A stretch of DNA of 64,000 nucleotides from Drosophila persimilis. Taxonomy: Eukaryota > Arthropoda > Insecta > Diptera > Drosophilidae. A model generated the notes under the pieces. That model saw nothing but the letters and a program-made list of their open reading frames with translations. It did not search any database and was not told where the DNA came from. The stretch covers positions 8,246,001 through 8,310,000 of the forward strand of contig NW_020825294.1 of assembly GCF_003286085.1 (NCBI RefSeq). Direction: 5' to 3'. A program made the position numbers and the translations under genes. How positions within the stretch are numbered: the stretch's first letter is position 1; each line of letters starts with the position of its first letter. This document shows positions 34,722 to 49,929 of this stretch, one piece after another.

Positions 34722-37700
34722 GGTTCATTCCAAACACAGCTGTTATTTTTAAAAATGTATTGCTCTGCTGCTAGTATGTACATATGTATGATCGAACTGT
34801 TCAGTTCATTCAGAAATAGTGGCTAATAGTTTCAGCCGACTATTTGCATACGTGACTGCCTTACGAATTGAATGGTTGTAACTATTGAAAATCAGTCACA
34901 TTTACGAGTATGCTGGAACGTCACCCAGGTCTAGAACACTTGTCAGACCATGTTGCCTGACTTGCAGTTTTAGCTGTCTTCGATTGCATTCGAATCACAA
35001 TTACTTACACGTAATGCACTTACCATATTCTACAATCAATTTGATCGGCTCCAATCACAATTGATTTTGTTGAATGGCAATTGAGTATGTTTGACTTAAT
35101 GGCGATTATCGTTAAAAGGAAAAGTGAGCAATTGACCAAATCAATTATCAATAAATATATTTGTTGTATGTTTAGGTTTCAGGCATATTGGGGTCTAAAA
35201 GGGGTTATCAGAGTTCATATACCATTAGGAAAGGGGACTGGCTCCAATTTACAAACACTTTAACGTCGTTCGATTTCCATTTATAACGATTAAAAGAAAG
35301 TAAATCAAACAAAACGAGAACCAGAAAACTAGCACACAAATCAAAAGTTGAATCACTGGAGAACCGGTTGGGAACAAAGTCTGTGTCTAATCGTATGTCT
35401 AATCACTACGTCACATCTTTTAAACAGTCCAATTTATGAGCTCTAAAACACTTCCATTTCCTTATCGAAGTCTTGGAGCCTCTATTACAATTCACATACA
35501 TTAATTCTAATTCTTATTTAAATATTCTGTTTGTAATAGTTGATCGTAAGCCTCGTTTTAATATTTTTGTACCCGGTACTTTCAGAGTACAAAGGTACTT
35601 GAGTACACCTGGGCGTACGTTGCACTCGTGGGAAGAGGCTACAAGGAAGTTTTGAAACAATTAACATTACATTGTTTCTGATCTGAGAATCAAAGTGTAA
35701 TATGCAGACACACCATATTATGTACTGACCCGTAGACCCGTACATATGTACATAGGTGCTATTTTGATGAATGGAATGTGTTGGTTTTCCTTGGGCTATA
35801 AAGCAGATTTGGTTCAGATGGAAGTGGCGTAGATCTGGTTCGCCTTGATACCTGCCATTTATGCCGAAACTTATTGAACTTATTGTTTTTTAACCGTTGC
35901 CGTATCTTTCGAATCGTAAGGCCCGTTCGTTTTCATACGATGCAGTTCAATGTAATTTTCATCTAAGGTGCGCGAATGTTCGATTTCGTCGAGTTCAGTC
36001 AACCGTGACGTGCTCACATGTCCCAGCCCAACCCGGCACAGTCACAGTCACAATCACAATCACAATCCCCCCAAAGGCCGCACCAGGCGTCATCGAACGC
36101 CCCATAATAGAAAAGGTGTTTGAGGGGGTACGACACACACACGCACACAGCAGAAGTTGCCGGGAAGGGGGATCTTGCCGGGGTCGGCATTCCCAATGAG
36201 CTTTTTCAGGTGGTCAGTTTTTTATGCTCCGCTATGCGAGCGGCAGTCGGATGTCGCTGCTACTAGACTCGGTTTATTCCGATTTAGTAGGCTAAGAAGG
36301 CCATCCGGTTGTCGTCGTCGGGTCGTTTCCATAGTTTTGGGAAGGGGGAAGAGACAAGACAAGACTTCTTACAGTAGTATTTTGATTGTTTTTTCATCGC
36401 TGTTTCTGTGTTCATAGCGTGTTTGTATGCGGCGGCATCCACGGCTTACGATGTTCGGTTTCAATGTCAATGTCAAACGCGATCACGATCGCATGTCCGA
36501 TCGAAGCACGCAGCGAATCAGTCGCCGCCGCTGGCGGCTTGTGGTTGTCTCTACTATTTGATAACCCATACTTACACATCTACATATGTTAAGTTAATAT
36601 ATATATACATATGTATAAGCAAGGAGAAATAGAACCCTGTGCATCGTCTACCTATCGTCTCGAGTCTGGAGACACAAAAGCCTCTGGCAACTTGACTTGT
36701 TTTATTGGCTTCAATTATCAACTGGTTTCGTTTGGGTTTTAGGTAGCTGCTTTTGCTGGTTTTTTTGTTCTCAAAATCAATATCCAATGCAAAAAAAATT
36801 AAAAATTAATTAAGCACAATTTGGACAAAAATTAATTGATTTGATAGAGAATCGAGATTTATAGCGATCGCTTAGAAGACAGAACTTCAGATTCTATATT
36901 TTTCGAGTTTCGAGTTTTGAAATAACAGAAATGCATAAAAGGCCAAAAAAATACATACATACATATATGTACATACATATGCTTGTATGGATGCGAATCG
37001 AGAAGACTCGTCAGAAATTCAGAATCAGTAGATTCTGAATCAGAAATTTATCAAGAAGTAGGAAAGCATCTCCATTGAGAGATCTCATAACACAATAGCT
37101 ACAGATGATTGCCTATCACGAGAAATATTGTACTAGTCTCAGAGGATTTTGATGAGGAAACCCCGACAAAGCGGTTAATATCGTCAATGATGTAATGTAA
37201 ATTGGTCAATCAATCAAGAGTCTCACCGATCAGACAAGTAATTATTTAATGTGTCACAATACAATTAATGAATAGAAAATAAATTAAAAATGTTACGTCT
37301 GTTGAAAGTGTGAAATTCCTCAGATTGCTTTATGGAAATGCATTTCCATTAATTCTTTAGCTGCATTTATTATTTAACGACTTTAAATTGATAATTGGAA
37401 AAACAGGTAGAGTGATTAGATCTCCAGGAAAATCCACTAAGAGTTTTACTAGAGTCTAGGGTTCTAAAGAAGATCTTGGGTTTCGAGCTGAAGAAAATAT
37501 ATCGAGGTTTGACTTGAGATAATCAATACTGTAGATCTACCAACTAAAATAATATATTCTTAGGGGGTGAGCCCCCTGCTCACTCGCTTCACTCCTGCTC
37601 AAACCCGCACCAAAATAAAATCAACAATTATTTTCATCGCAAAAGCTCTTCGCGGGTAATTTAAGCTCAATTATCAATCCATTTTAATAGGTTCGTACAA

Positions 37701-40700
37701 ATTATTCACTATAGTGAATAGTTTTCAGAAATCTGTATTTCCATAATCATTATTTGTCCATTTGCACATTAAGTATTCAATAATGATTTTATTTACAGAA
37801 GCCACAAATTGATTTTGATAAGACTATCAGTTATCAGTTGACGTGCGAAACAATCCATACTACTTTCAATATGGAATAAAGTGCGTTTCAGAACTATATA
37901 CATATATACTAATTTAGCTGAACAATTATTCAAATTCAACGTTATTGAAGTGTAGTATAGTGAAAACACTATAATTATCATAATTAATAGGTAGAGACCA
38001 CGCGTCGTAGGTTTTCCAGTCTGATAACGGATAGCAATGAAAAGAGTAAAGAAAAAAATTTGTAGAATATCGTGTTGTCGCAATTGGATAGCCTTCACGA
38101 TGCTCCTTCAAGTGGTTCTGGTACCCCAAATGAAGCTATTTCCACACCTATTAAGAGATTCAACGTGCCCAAAGGAAAATCGGCTTAAAAATGTGACTTC
38201 GATGACAGACACAGTCAATTGCTGACTGAATCAATTAGCAAACCTTTAGATTATCAATTATCGATTATCAGCTACTATTATTGCTGGGAATGAGAGGTGA
38301 GAAGTAATTTGTATCGAGTTATTTGAAGAGTGTGTGTTCATTGATAGATTATAGGGAACACCCTCCCCCATATCCCATATCCTCCCCCACAAAACAGAAG
38401 TTAAAAACTAATTACCATGCAAATATTTAGAAAGATTTCCTCTCGATGCGCAAACACGATCCTCAGCGCACTATGGGCACTGCCGGGCATTATTTCTGTT
38501 ATCAAACAAATAAAGCTATAGCTGTGCATGATTCGACAGAGAACTGACCCTTACCCACCCAGCTATATTTGCATAGAGATTAGCAATCTCATGCCAGAGC
38601 TTATTATAATAAAAATGGGATTCTACTGTCGCAATACGTTTGTCACCTAAGTAACTGTCGGGAAAACTATATCAATTTAATGGATTTTCTACGTTATCTA
38701 TATATGCATGTAGATAAGCGCATATATTTTGACTAATTTGTGTGTGAATTGTGATAAGGGCCTCAGGGTTTTCCAGGTACCCCATCGACAATATACGCAC
38801 AGGTACAATCCTCTGATCACCTTTGGCTTTGCAAGGTTGTGAGTGTTGAGTGTTGTGTTGCGGGAAAACAACAAACCAGAATTCCCGATATGATCAGATC
38901 CGATTCCAATTTCAATATTCATCTCCTGGGTAGGGCGCAGTCTAAAGAAGCACCCGGATATAGCGGCCGCTTCAAAGATAGATGTGCACTGATGACTGGC
39001 AATTTTAAATCAAAACACAAGTCAGCGAACTACGAAACAGCAAAATCTAAACAGAGAAAATGTGCTGTAGAGTGAAAGTTCTTTTGGGGCACAGCTTCCA
39101 GCCAAAGTTCTCAGTACGAAACGCTCCGGGAACTCTCGTTCTGAGGCGGACATCGAAATCGTCCAGGCAAAACCGCAAAACGGCGTCGATGGATGTCGAT
39201 GTCCACAGTGAGAGCTGCTCGAATATAATTTTCCACAATAGTTATATATTTGGTATACCATAAACAATGGAGACATCTGTCTGCTCGAAGACCCTCTCGG
39301 CTTCTCGGAGACTGATTTTATTAATAAAATTAGATACAGTGGGCCCTACGAGCGGTCGCCCGGTCTCGGTCTCGGTGTCGTTCTCGGTCGCGTCGCTTGT
39401 CGGGGCCGTTTCCCGTTCCGTAGTCGTCGGTCGGCCGCTCTCCAATGCGATATATCTACGGTGGGGCTGGCACAAATGCTTTTCAAAAAATAAACTATTC
39501 GAGCGCTCTGCGCTGTACTTAGCCAGTCGCTGTCTGAAAGTCGCCTCAGTCTCGCGTCGCAATTCGAGCGATTCGGAAGCGTTTTCCCCCACGTCCAAGC
39601 AAAAGAAATACACAATATATGCTAGCACAAGCATATATATACAATCCCCGTATTTAAAATCAGAAACAAATGTATAAATTTGGTTCACAGACGCGCGTGT
39701 TGCAAATCAAAAATTGTGCATATTCCCAGAAATTATAAATAAATCTGAGTTTTTTTGTGGGAAACAATTAAGTGCCAACTGTGCGTTCCGTTGGCTGTGT
39801 TCTGGGAGTGTGGAAATCTTAAAAACAAAACAAAATAAAACGAAAAATCTTCAAATAAAAGATTGCTGAATTCGGTTTTATTCACGATCAAGTGCAAGTT
39901 GTGTGAGTCAGCGGAAAAAGCGGAACAAATTAACCACAAATCGCAAACGCAATTGCAATCGAGGCGATTCGAATCGAATCCAATCGAAGCAAGAAACCTA
40001 TCGAATCGAAACCATTACAGAATTCAACACCGAATGCAAAATGCAAAATGCAAACCGATCCGAACCGAACTGAACTCTGATATAGTTTGATTTAATTTGT
40101 GTTCCAGCTGTGTTCTATTTTCCCTCTGTGTGTTTTTTGGCACGTTCCCTGGCTCTGCTCTGTTTTTCGGGGCCAGTTTCTGGGTCTGGTCTGTGTTTAT
40201 TGTAATGAAATCATACAGAAAATAGAGCACGCACACACTGCTGCAGACATGTATTGTATTGTGTGGTGGGGGTACGAGTACATTAACAAATTCAGAAGAA
40301 CACAATTTATTCTCGGCAGAGTCTTATAGATCAAAGTTCGGTTGAAGATTATTTTGGTGGATGATGCTCTTGCGAGTATCTGTATGGGATATATGGAAAA
40401 CCTCACCGCGAACACACGAAATTTTCCCCATTGCGCATACGGCCTGTGTACTCCGAGATGGACTATCGCGGAGGGCAAATATTTGCCACATATTCGGAAT
40501 GGTGTTCGTGGCCTTTTCCCTGGCGCCGTGATCAAATAAACTGGAGTATTTATTTACATTTTATTAGTCAGCGATTATGCCTTGCCAAATTGTGATGATA
40601 TCACCCATCACCGCCCACCAGCGGGGACCACCACTGTTATTGTCACTCTTATGGCCAGAACGGGGCCAGAACTCGGACCACTTGGCCCTCGAAGTGGGTG

Positions 40701-43700
40701 TGCAAAAGTAACCATTTGTAATGCAATACCCTCCGCGGCCCAATCTAAGGCAAATACAAACGGAGCCAGTGACAGTGCCAGTGACAGTGCCAGTGCCAGT
40801 CCGGGAGCACTGGGTGCGGCTGGGCCAAAGCTCCAGTCTGACCCGCCTTATCATCTATTGGGGCATACAAATGACTTATCGGACCCATTATAATCGCTGG
40901 GGGAATGGGAGTGCATTAGAACCAAAAATTTACATGAGACGAACACGCTATCGTCTCAGTTTTCGGTTCGTTCGGCCTTGAGCTCCGAATATTCTAATCA
41001 GTGACATAGATGATCACAAATCACGAGTCACGAGCGAGCTCTAAACATAATTTGATTCCGTCCGACCTTGCCTCCACTTTACCCATCATGATATCTCTCG
41101 TCGGCGACTGAGCGCCTGTGACTGTGTTCGAGGGGCGGTGGGGGGGCACACGTTTTGATATCTTTAGTTCGGCAATAGGAGAATTCTATTTGTGGACCAT
41201 AAAAGCATGAATGAGTGTCACTCAGAAACTGGCAATTGTCTAGAATTGCATACAAATTCGCCGTTCTATCTGGTCTCGGAAATAAAAGTTTTCTTTTTCA
41301 AAAGACTTATCAGAGTGTGACCCGCTTTGTCTATTTACGCCTTCCCTTTGTGTATGGTGACAAATGTGAAATTTTTTTCGATCTGGATTAACTGTGGAAA
41401 AGTTTTTATTGATGTACTTAGGCTATGGCGATTGCAGATTATAGAACTTTTTCTGACGCACTAAATTTCTGGACTTGGCTATCATTACATCGTAAATCAG
41501 CAAATCCTCCCACAAATTAATTATTTTCGTCAGAGAATTTATTGCCTAGTGCGAAAACACATTATATTAGAATATTTCAGTTACTATGCAAACTGCTATA
41601 GCCATACTCCTACGAATTTTATTGCCCATTCCGAATTCCGAAATTCGTTTTGAGAATTCCCGCAGTGCTCTAGCCATAATTATCTTATGTTCACATTCCG
41701 CCTTTACATACGTTCAGGAAGCGATTCGTAAATCCATTCTAAGAACTTGTTATTTCAGCTTAATTGTACGTCAACAAGCAGCAAGGTAGGGGAAAACGTC
41801 AGTGGGGACCGATAGCTCGAATACCCTGACAGTTTCAGAAACAAACCGCACGTGTTCCCCCTGCGATCAACATACTTCATGTATTCTGCTGCCGGCAGAA
41901 AGATTGTGAAGGGTTCATTGCCCATACTCTCGGCAATTTTGCAAGCTTTCAAGAAAACTGAAGAAAATAAGAATCGGATATTATATTATGCTGACAGAAT
42001 CGGAGAGAACCTGACACTTCCTGACGCGTTGACAGGTGATAATTGCAGTGCCTTAGCGTCTTCTTAATGCAAACGTCCAACGTCGTGTCAAGACCGTTGG
42101 ATGAATGAGCTAATACACATACATATACGGTTATGTTATGCAACCCGCTAATGGAATGCAAATCTTGGATGCTAAATCACTAAGGGGTTGATGGATAAAT
42201 TTGTGCACGGCTATGGCATCAGACCTATGCGATTAATTATGTCTTTTTACAGCGTCCAGTGCCCAGTGCCCAGTGCCCAGTGGCAGTCCCCAGTGCCCAC
42301 TGCAGTCGCAGTGCCCCAACAATATTAGACAATTGATCGCGTACACGTGCATCGGGTTCAGGAACTTTTTCCTATCTGCTCGTAAAACGTTCAATTCCAT
42401 TCCCTTAGGCTATAAAGTGATTGACGAGCTATACATTTCTCCTGCTGGAAATGTATAAACATGTGCGAGACCGAGTTTGTTTATACGATTCGTATTGTTT
42501 ATGCAAGACTGAGATTAGAGCGGACTACGACTGGAATTTGTTTACTCCTCCTAAAACGCAAGCTGTAGTATGTTTATTGTGTTAGATACTCGTATGACTT
42601 TTGAAATGTGGTTCTAAAAACAACTTTCCTTCAAGGACTGCAAGAAGTTTATTGTAGGATCCAAACCGCACGTGTATGTCCACATTTGGATCTAGAAAAC
42701 CTCCGACGTAGGGAAACCTTGACAGTGATTAACATAATTGAATGTGTTAGATTATCATTACCTAATGACACACATTTCCAGTAATTTCCTCTAAAGATTA
42801 AATCAGTCAGGTTGTCGAGTTTTGCATTACTTACCCGTGTACGGTTGAGAGCGTGTCTTATCAGTTGAGTATTCTGTTTTTAATTAAATTATAATGTACA
42901 TACATATAAATGTATTGGGATTATCAGACAGACTAGTACATTACTCATCCATTCCTCGTGGAACCAAAATCGCAACGAATTATGTGTTGAGACTCTGAGC
43001 GTGAACCATTCTACCCCATGGTGTCATACATACGCGTACATATGTGGATCCCATAGGTTCTACAGAATGGAATATATTTATTCTTGATACTGATGAAAAG
43101 TGGGCCACTGCGCGCACCTGCTTCTTCAAGGGAACAACTTGTGACGTAACTCAACAAGTACATGCACAAATGTTTGTACAAATATTCGAAAATTTGTTCA
43201 AAAAGTATACCCCAGAAAGATTCGTCAAGAGAAGTGACTCGATTCAGATGGGGAAAAGTCAAAGGCAATGCTATTACAATTTATTTTAATTGATAGCAAG
43301 TGGCATTCCAGAGTTCTGAGTTCCGAGCACAAGTGCTTGCTTTCCCAAGATACGAAAACACTTCACAATGTTGTTGTTGTTGTTGTCTGGTACGAGTATT
43401 TGGTATTTGTTATTGCTGTTTGTTGGATAGTCGGTTGCATTTGTAATTCATCGTCGAACCCGCAGGTCAGGCTTTGTGGGTCTTTGGCTCTTTGGCTCTT
43501 TGGCTCTCTGTGTAAAGGTAGCCGCAGACTTAATTGACATTATTTACAAAGCGGCGAAAGATAGCTGTGGGAACTCTGACAAGCCGCTCAATGGCCGGCA
43601 GCATATCGTTATAATGATAACCTCGGTCATAGAACTGTATAGAATGTGTATGAAATATTTATTCACCTCTTCCAATACCCTTTCAATCACAGAAAGTGTG

Positions 43701-46603
43701 CTTTTATTATGGAAGCTACTATTCTTTGTGTGCAGAATAGATCTTTCAGAGAGAGTTTTGAGGCCCCTAGATCAGCTCTCTCATGTCTCTTGTATCTATG
43801 GCCATGCCTTATAGTATTATATCATTCCACTCCTCTAGAATAGGATAGTCGCATAGTCGTACAGCCAACTTCTATACAAAAATCTTAAGCCCTTAATTCA
43901 CGTAATCCTACTCGAATTCTAAAGCCCATTCAGTCGCGTAGGGAACCTGAGCCTGGCTCGGCCTCTGTCTCGGGAAGGAACTAACTGTATGTACGAGTAC
44001 ATTACGCAAGCGACGTGTAATGAGAGAATTAAAAACACAGAAAAGAGAAGTAAATGCATTGCCGCTCTGCCCATTCTGTCCGCCAGAAGCTATCCACTCT
44101 CCCTACCCCCTCCACCGCACTCCTCTTCAACACTCTATTCAGATTCGCTTTTTGCTGCCGATGCCAGCGCGATGGTGACGGCCGCGACCGACTCTCATTA
44201 AGCGCCGTTGAGCGCTGTTTACGCAGCTGCAGTACAGTGGATCCTATCAAAAAATCACCTAGCCTTTTCAAAGACATTACGGATATATGTTTGAGCGGAA
44301 TTTGAAAATTCGAGTGATCTATTCCTTCAGTAGTGACTTTTAAAAGAATTTTCAGAGCCCGCTACAAACGGGGAATCTAAAGGAAAACTTGTGACAAATC
44401 TAGAATACCAACATCCTTAAGAGATATCCTTACTCTTACATAGAAAGTTCTTTTATTTAACAAATATATTTGGTCAAGTGAGGTTCGACTTTGAGAATTT
44501 TGACTGTAATGGTTCTTGTTTGCGTTGGTTCTATACAGTGACCACCGAAACGTTCTCTTTTTTTTTTGCCGTTTTCAGCTGTTTTTCTATGTTGCAATTT
44601 GTATGTTGCAATATTTTCCCCCCAGCGGATACCGCCTTTTCGGCCACACGGTCTGTTCTCAATCTCGACTACTTTTTGTTCTGTAGGTTTATTGGAGTAT
44701 GTAGATTTTATCCCCTCGCGTGCTCTTGGAAAGTGTAGGGGGGCTGATTGGGCGGGAGTGTTTGATGAATCAGCCTGGCTAGGGAATTACTGGTCCATGA
44801 ATGAATACAAAATTTCACTCTAACATTACGTGCATACTAAAAATTACAAAATTTCCCTGCGAATCTGCCTGCTTACTGATTTGATTTACATTCGAATCAG
44901 CTTGAAGGCAAAAAACGATCCCATCATTCTAAGAACTAACTTTGAGACACATACAACATCGACGATACAAATGATAATCACGCTGAAATATTTATTAGTT
45001 CTGTAATTATTTTAAAGATTGTTTTATGGCAGAATACTAATTAGTGGGTGAATGTTTAGAGATGACTGCGTTTTTCTTTCGTAGCTGACATTGTACTACG
45101 CATACTAATATTTATGTTACTTATTCAACAAATTTCCCCAAGAATATCCGAGATAATTACATTCTACTCAACCACAAATGTGTTACCAACTGACGAAATT
45201 GAGCATCACCTGTGCAACTGTTTTCCCTAGAAATGACTAATGGAAGATCTCTAAAACTTTATGGGAAAAATTCAAATTACTTAGAAATCGGGGAGATATT
45301 GAACCATGGAAAATGTACAGCGGAATTGCGACGAATGATAGGTATTTTCCGCTCGATCATGATCTTCTTAAAACATTTTCATCCATTATTTTGATGTGTG
45401 TTTTGTCTTGGCTGTCCTCGATATGGTCAAGGTCGTTGTTGGTCAACGCATATGGGTCGCACACTTTATGGCTTTTATTTAATAATTATTTGGATATCAA
45501 TTCTTTGTTATTTTCGAAATATTTAATTGGCTGCCCCAAAAGAGCACGGCTCTGTTGCAGAATACCTTTATTACCGACGGTTCTTATTGACGCTTCAGGG
45601 GGTTCATCCGATTTACACGAAAAAACAGTTTCTTTTTAATATTTGTTTCAAGACGATACCGAATGAAGGTGGGACTGGACAGAGTTCTGTGGACTACCAT
45701 CGGTAGAAAACGTTCCGTTTAATAGCACCTTCGGAGACGTCAATTAATTAGCGTGACTTAAACTTGAACTCGAACGCCGCTCCGTCGGTCGGCCGGTCGG
45801 TCGGCCGGTCGGTCCGTCGGTCAGCTCCGAGTGTTGACTCCGAAGCGGTGTACATTGCCAAATTTTACGAGTATTTGATATGCGAATGCGTATGATTTCT
45901 GTTGTTGCTTCTCAATATAATTCATTGTATGTGTGTGTGTGTGTGGTGTGCTATCGACGCCGCGGCGACGCCGACGCTCGTTTGTCTACTTAGCCAGAAC
46001 CAAGCGGCCGCCTGCGGATTCTTCCGCAGTCATCAGTTGGCGGCTTGGGCGAGCGTCGGCGCAAGCGCATTGGCTAATTTGCAGATTGAAAACAGGACCC
46101 GGCCATTAAGCGATGTGACTAAAAAGAAATGCTCGAACATCTATTATAGAATGAAAATAAAAGCGAACGCAGAGTACTCTAGTGAAACGAGAAGGCGAGA
46201 AGTAGTATGTAGTGCCGGTTTAGTGACGCAGTTCTGTTTTGCTTTCAGCTTCGTCGCGCAGTTCCGTTTCGGGCTTTGCATTCGCAACTCGATTTCTTGT
46301 GCAAGAAGCTCATCTCGGCTCGGTTCGGTTCGGTTCGCTTCGGTTCAAGACGCGGTCTAATTGTGACTTTTGCAATCCCATGGAGTGCTGTGATTAAAGT
46401 CATTTTAATTTTAATACCCCCTTCCAATTAAACATTTAACTATTTGCCTTGAAACACACAAATTACGCTCCTGACCCCAGGCGCTTATACAAACATAAAC
46501 CGAACCCCTGTTTGAAATGATATTTTTGTAATCCCTCACATGTGTACTAAGTGCAGACCGTCCTCGTAAAGTCTTAATGAATATCTTTTTCCATATCACA
46601 CAG
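34722..46603. other. Gene-poor region upstream of the ABCG gene
   Basis: No coding exon is recognised. GC-richer islands near 35990-36520, 39340-39620, 40560-40860 and 46190-46345 could hold promoters or 5' untranslated exons of the ABCG gene. The last has repeated CGGTTCGG strings and two TTCAG/CAGTTC initiator-like sites. Short repeats include a CGGTCGGC array near 45785-45815, a CAGTGACAGTGC array near 40768-40800, CAGTGCC arrays near 42255-42300 and a TTG run near 43370. Confidence 0.5.
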
Positions 46604-46736
46604 GTATTTGAAACTCTCCTCTGGGTTCGATACGAGCAAATGATGAGCCAAAACTGGCACAAAACAAGTCTATAATCTGAGCAAATCAACAAGGAACGTT
46701 CGTCAACAGGAAGCGGTATAAAGTAAAACATTCAAA

Positions 46737-49700
46737 ATGGATAGCAGCAAATTGTTGAAGAACGTCTACGGCATCGACATTCGATTCGAAGATCTCGTCT
46801 ACCAGGTCAACGTACCCAGACAGCACGGTAAGCATGCTCCTCCAAAAACGCACTACAATTGGAATTCGCATTGTGCCGGAGGGCCCTGCCCTCCTGGGAG
46901 CCACAGGTGTCGCAGCAGGTGCTGAGTCAAGTGGAGCCTTTTGTTTTATTATTCCCAGTCGTGCGTGTCGTATTCAAGACAATAAGTGCCGCACTGCGAT
47001 CTCTTCGGTGATTGTGTCGGATTCCTGCTTTATTATAAGCATGTGCTTAGCTATGGTGTCATTTAATTGAGTTAATGATAACTGCGCGTTATATGGAATT
47101 TTCATGTGTTTAAGGTTTTATTTGTTCACTTTTCGTAACTTCTAGCCTGCTGACCTCGAAAGACATAACTTACTTGACTTACTTAACTGAATATTACTCG
47201 GTTTAAACGAGATTCATTTACATAAAATATGTAAGAATGGGTCCGACGATCTTACGCAAAGTTCAGCAGTTCAAAGAAGTTTAACCGCGGAATGCGTAGT
47301 TGTGTTGTGGAGTAAAAGTTCAAAGGTCTAGATGGGGGAAACGAACGTATGCAAATTTTGGTTATAGGTCTATAGGTGCAAAGGTCTAACGGAGAATGAA
47401 TGATGGGTCAAGAAACAAGTCTAAGAAATATAGGCAGTAGAATTCCGAGTTTTAAAACCTACAGGGGCAAACTTCTCAAGACCTGCTCTTTGTAAGATGA
47501 GTGAAATGATTAAATACCTTTTTTGCCGCTTAGCTAGATCACGATAGGTTTCCCTTCAGTTTACTTTTCATGTAATTGTGTATATGTTGATTCCTCTTCT
47601 ATTTGAATTTGCAGAAAAGAAGTCTGTACTGAAGGGCATAACAGGTACATTCAAATCTGGCGAGCTGACAGCCATCATGGGTCCCTCGGGGGCCGGAAAA
47701 TCTAGTCTAATGAACATCCTGACGGGCCTAACAAAGTCCGGCGTCAGTGGGAAGATAGAGATCGGCAAGGCCCGGAAGCTGTGCGGCTACATAATGCAGG
47801 ATGATCACTTCTTTCCCTACTTCACCGTTGAGGAGACGATGCTCATGGCGGCCACACTTAAAATCTCTAACAAATGCGTCAGTATGAAGGAGAAGCGGAC
47901 ACTGGTGAGTGGAACGACAATCGAGTGGGAGTTGATCTATTGACTAATCATCCGTTGATTTGCAGATTGATTATTTGCTAAACTCGCTGAAGCTGACAAA
48001 AACGAGGCAAACAAAGTGCTCCAATCTGAGTGGCGGCCAGAAGAAGCGTCTATCAATTGCCCTGGAGCTTATAGACAATCCAGCTGTTCTATTTTTAGAC
48101 GAGCCCACAACGTAAGTATCGAACGAGTGAGAGGACCAGACCAGAGGCAGCATCTGCGATGCGGTCGAAAAGAGAAGAGAAACCAGAGAGCTAAACCAGT
48201 TGCTGACTGACATTCCACAACCTTGAACCATCCCACAGAGGCCTGGATAGTTCATCGTCCTTCGACACGATCCAACTGCTGCGAGGCCTGGCGAACGAGG
48301 GGCGCACCATTGTGTGCACGATCCACCAGCCTTCGACGAACATCTACAATCTGTTCAACCTGATCTACGTGCTCAGCGCCGGTCGATGCACCTACCAGGG
48401 CACGCCCCAGAACACCGTCATGTTTCTGAGCAGCGTAGGACTGGAGTGCCCGCCCTACCACAATCCCGCCGACTTCCGTGAGTGGCCAGTCCCAGTTCCC
48501 CCTTTCACCAATTAACACAACTCATTCATTTTGTCATATTCCAGTGCTGGAATGCGTCAATGGGGACTACGATGATCACACCGAGGATCTGGCGGAAAGC
48601 GCCAAGGACACCCGTTGGCGCTACGATCAGCAGCTGATGCAGGGCGAAACTGCGGAGCCGCCCAGCGAGTCACAACTGGCCAAGTTCAATGAGTCACAGT
48701 CGCCCGGGCATGTGCAGAAGGTCGAGATACAGAGCATGGACTCCTCCAAGGAGCTCACGCGCCACACATACCCGCCCGCGGAGTGGATGCGGCTGTGGCT
48801 GCTCATTGGACGCTGCCATCTGCAGTTCTTCAGGGATTGGGTAAGTTCACACTTCGAAGAGAGCTTTTGAGCCAATAAGTTTTATCTTCATTCCTTCCAG
48901 ACTCTCACCTATCTGAAACTTGGGGTGCACATAATCTGCGCCGTATTGATCGGCTTATTCTTCGGCGACTCTGGCAGCAATGCCACCAAGCAAATCTCAA
49001 ATGTGGGCATGATTATGATCCACTGCGTCTATCTCTGGTACACCACCATTATGCCGGGCATATTGAGATGTAAGTAGACTCAAAGTACGATCAATATTCG
49101 ACTAACCGATTCGGCAAAACCCTCCAGATCCCTCCGAGATAGAGATCATCAAGAAGGAAACATTTAATAACTGGTACAAACTGCGAACCTATTACCTGGC
49201 CACCATTATCACTTCCACTCCAGTGCATGTAAGTTTTCAGATAGTACAATATACATTCTTTGTTCCAATATACAAACATTTTATGTTTTCAGATTATCTT
49301 TTCGACGGTATATATCACGATAGGATACCTCATGACAGAACAGCCCGTTGAGATGGATCGATTTGTTAAATATCTGCTCTCAGCCGTGGTGGTTACCATT
49401 TGCGCCGATGGCTTGGGCGTGTTCCTGGGCACGGTTCTGAATCCAGTTGTAAGTTGGGCAATCGAACCTTTAGGGGCACGAGTCACTCTTTTCAATGGGG
49501 ATGTTTCAATGTTTTCCAGAATGGAACTTTCGTGGGTGCCGTGTCGACGTGCTTTATGCTGATGTTCTCCGGATTCCTCATTCTGCTGAACCACATTCCG
49601 GCAGCGATGCGGATCGTCGCTTCACTGTCGCCGCTACGGTATGCCTTGGAGAATATGGTCATCTCCCTTTATGGCAACCATCGGGAACAGTTGATCTGCC

Positions 49701-49929
49701 CACCCACGGAGTTCTACTGCCACTTCAAGTATGTCCAAATAAAATAAATTTATATGTTTATCAAATTTCAATGTAATCTTCTCCCTTCAGAAACGCCGTG
49801 ACTGTGCTGCGCCAGTTTGGAATGGAGCAGGGCGACTTTGGCTACAACATCATGATGATTCTTGGCCAAATAACGCTGTTCAAGGTGTTGGCCTACTTCA
49901 CGCTGAAGCACAAAATCAAAAGGATTTGA
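46737..49929 (+). CDS. ABCG (White) family half-transporter, ten coding exons
   Basis: Coding exons are 46737-46827, 47615-47904, 47966-48111, 48239-48477, 48545-48840, 48901-49069, 49128-49228, 49293-49448, 49520-49728 and 49791-49929. Together they encode 611 residues ending in TGA, the usual length for an ABCG half-transporter. The nucleotide-binding domain comes first: Walker [10 protein letters not shown] (53-61), Q-loop GYIMQDD (88-94), signature LSGGQKKR (148-155), Walker B VLFLDEPT (168-175) and H-loop CTIHQPS (H205). About residues 355-611 form the membrane domain ([26 protein letters not shown]). Half-transporters dimerise and move lipids or small hydrophobic molecules across membranes; the substrate here is unknown. 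The start is preceded by CAAA, a good fly context. A likely acceptor (CACACAG) at 46603 suggests a 5' untranslated exon 46604-46736 joined to a distant promoter. The 23A-like gene set points to CG9664 or CG9663, not decided here. Confidence 0.94.
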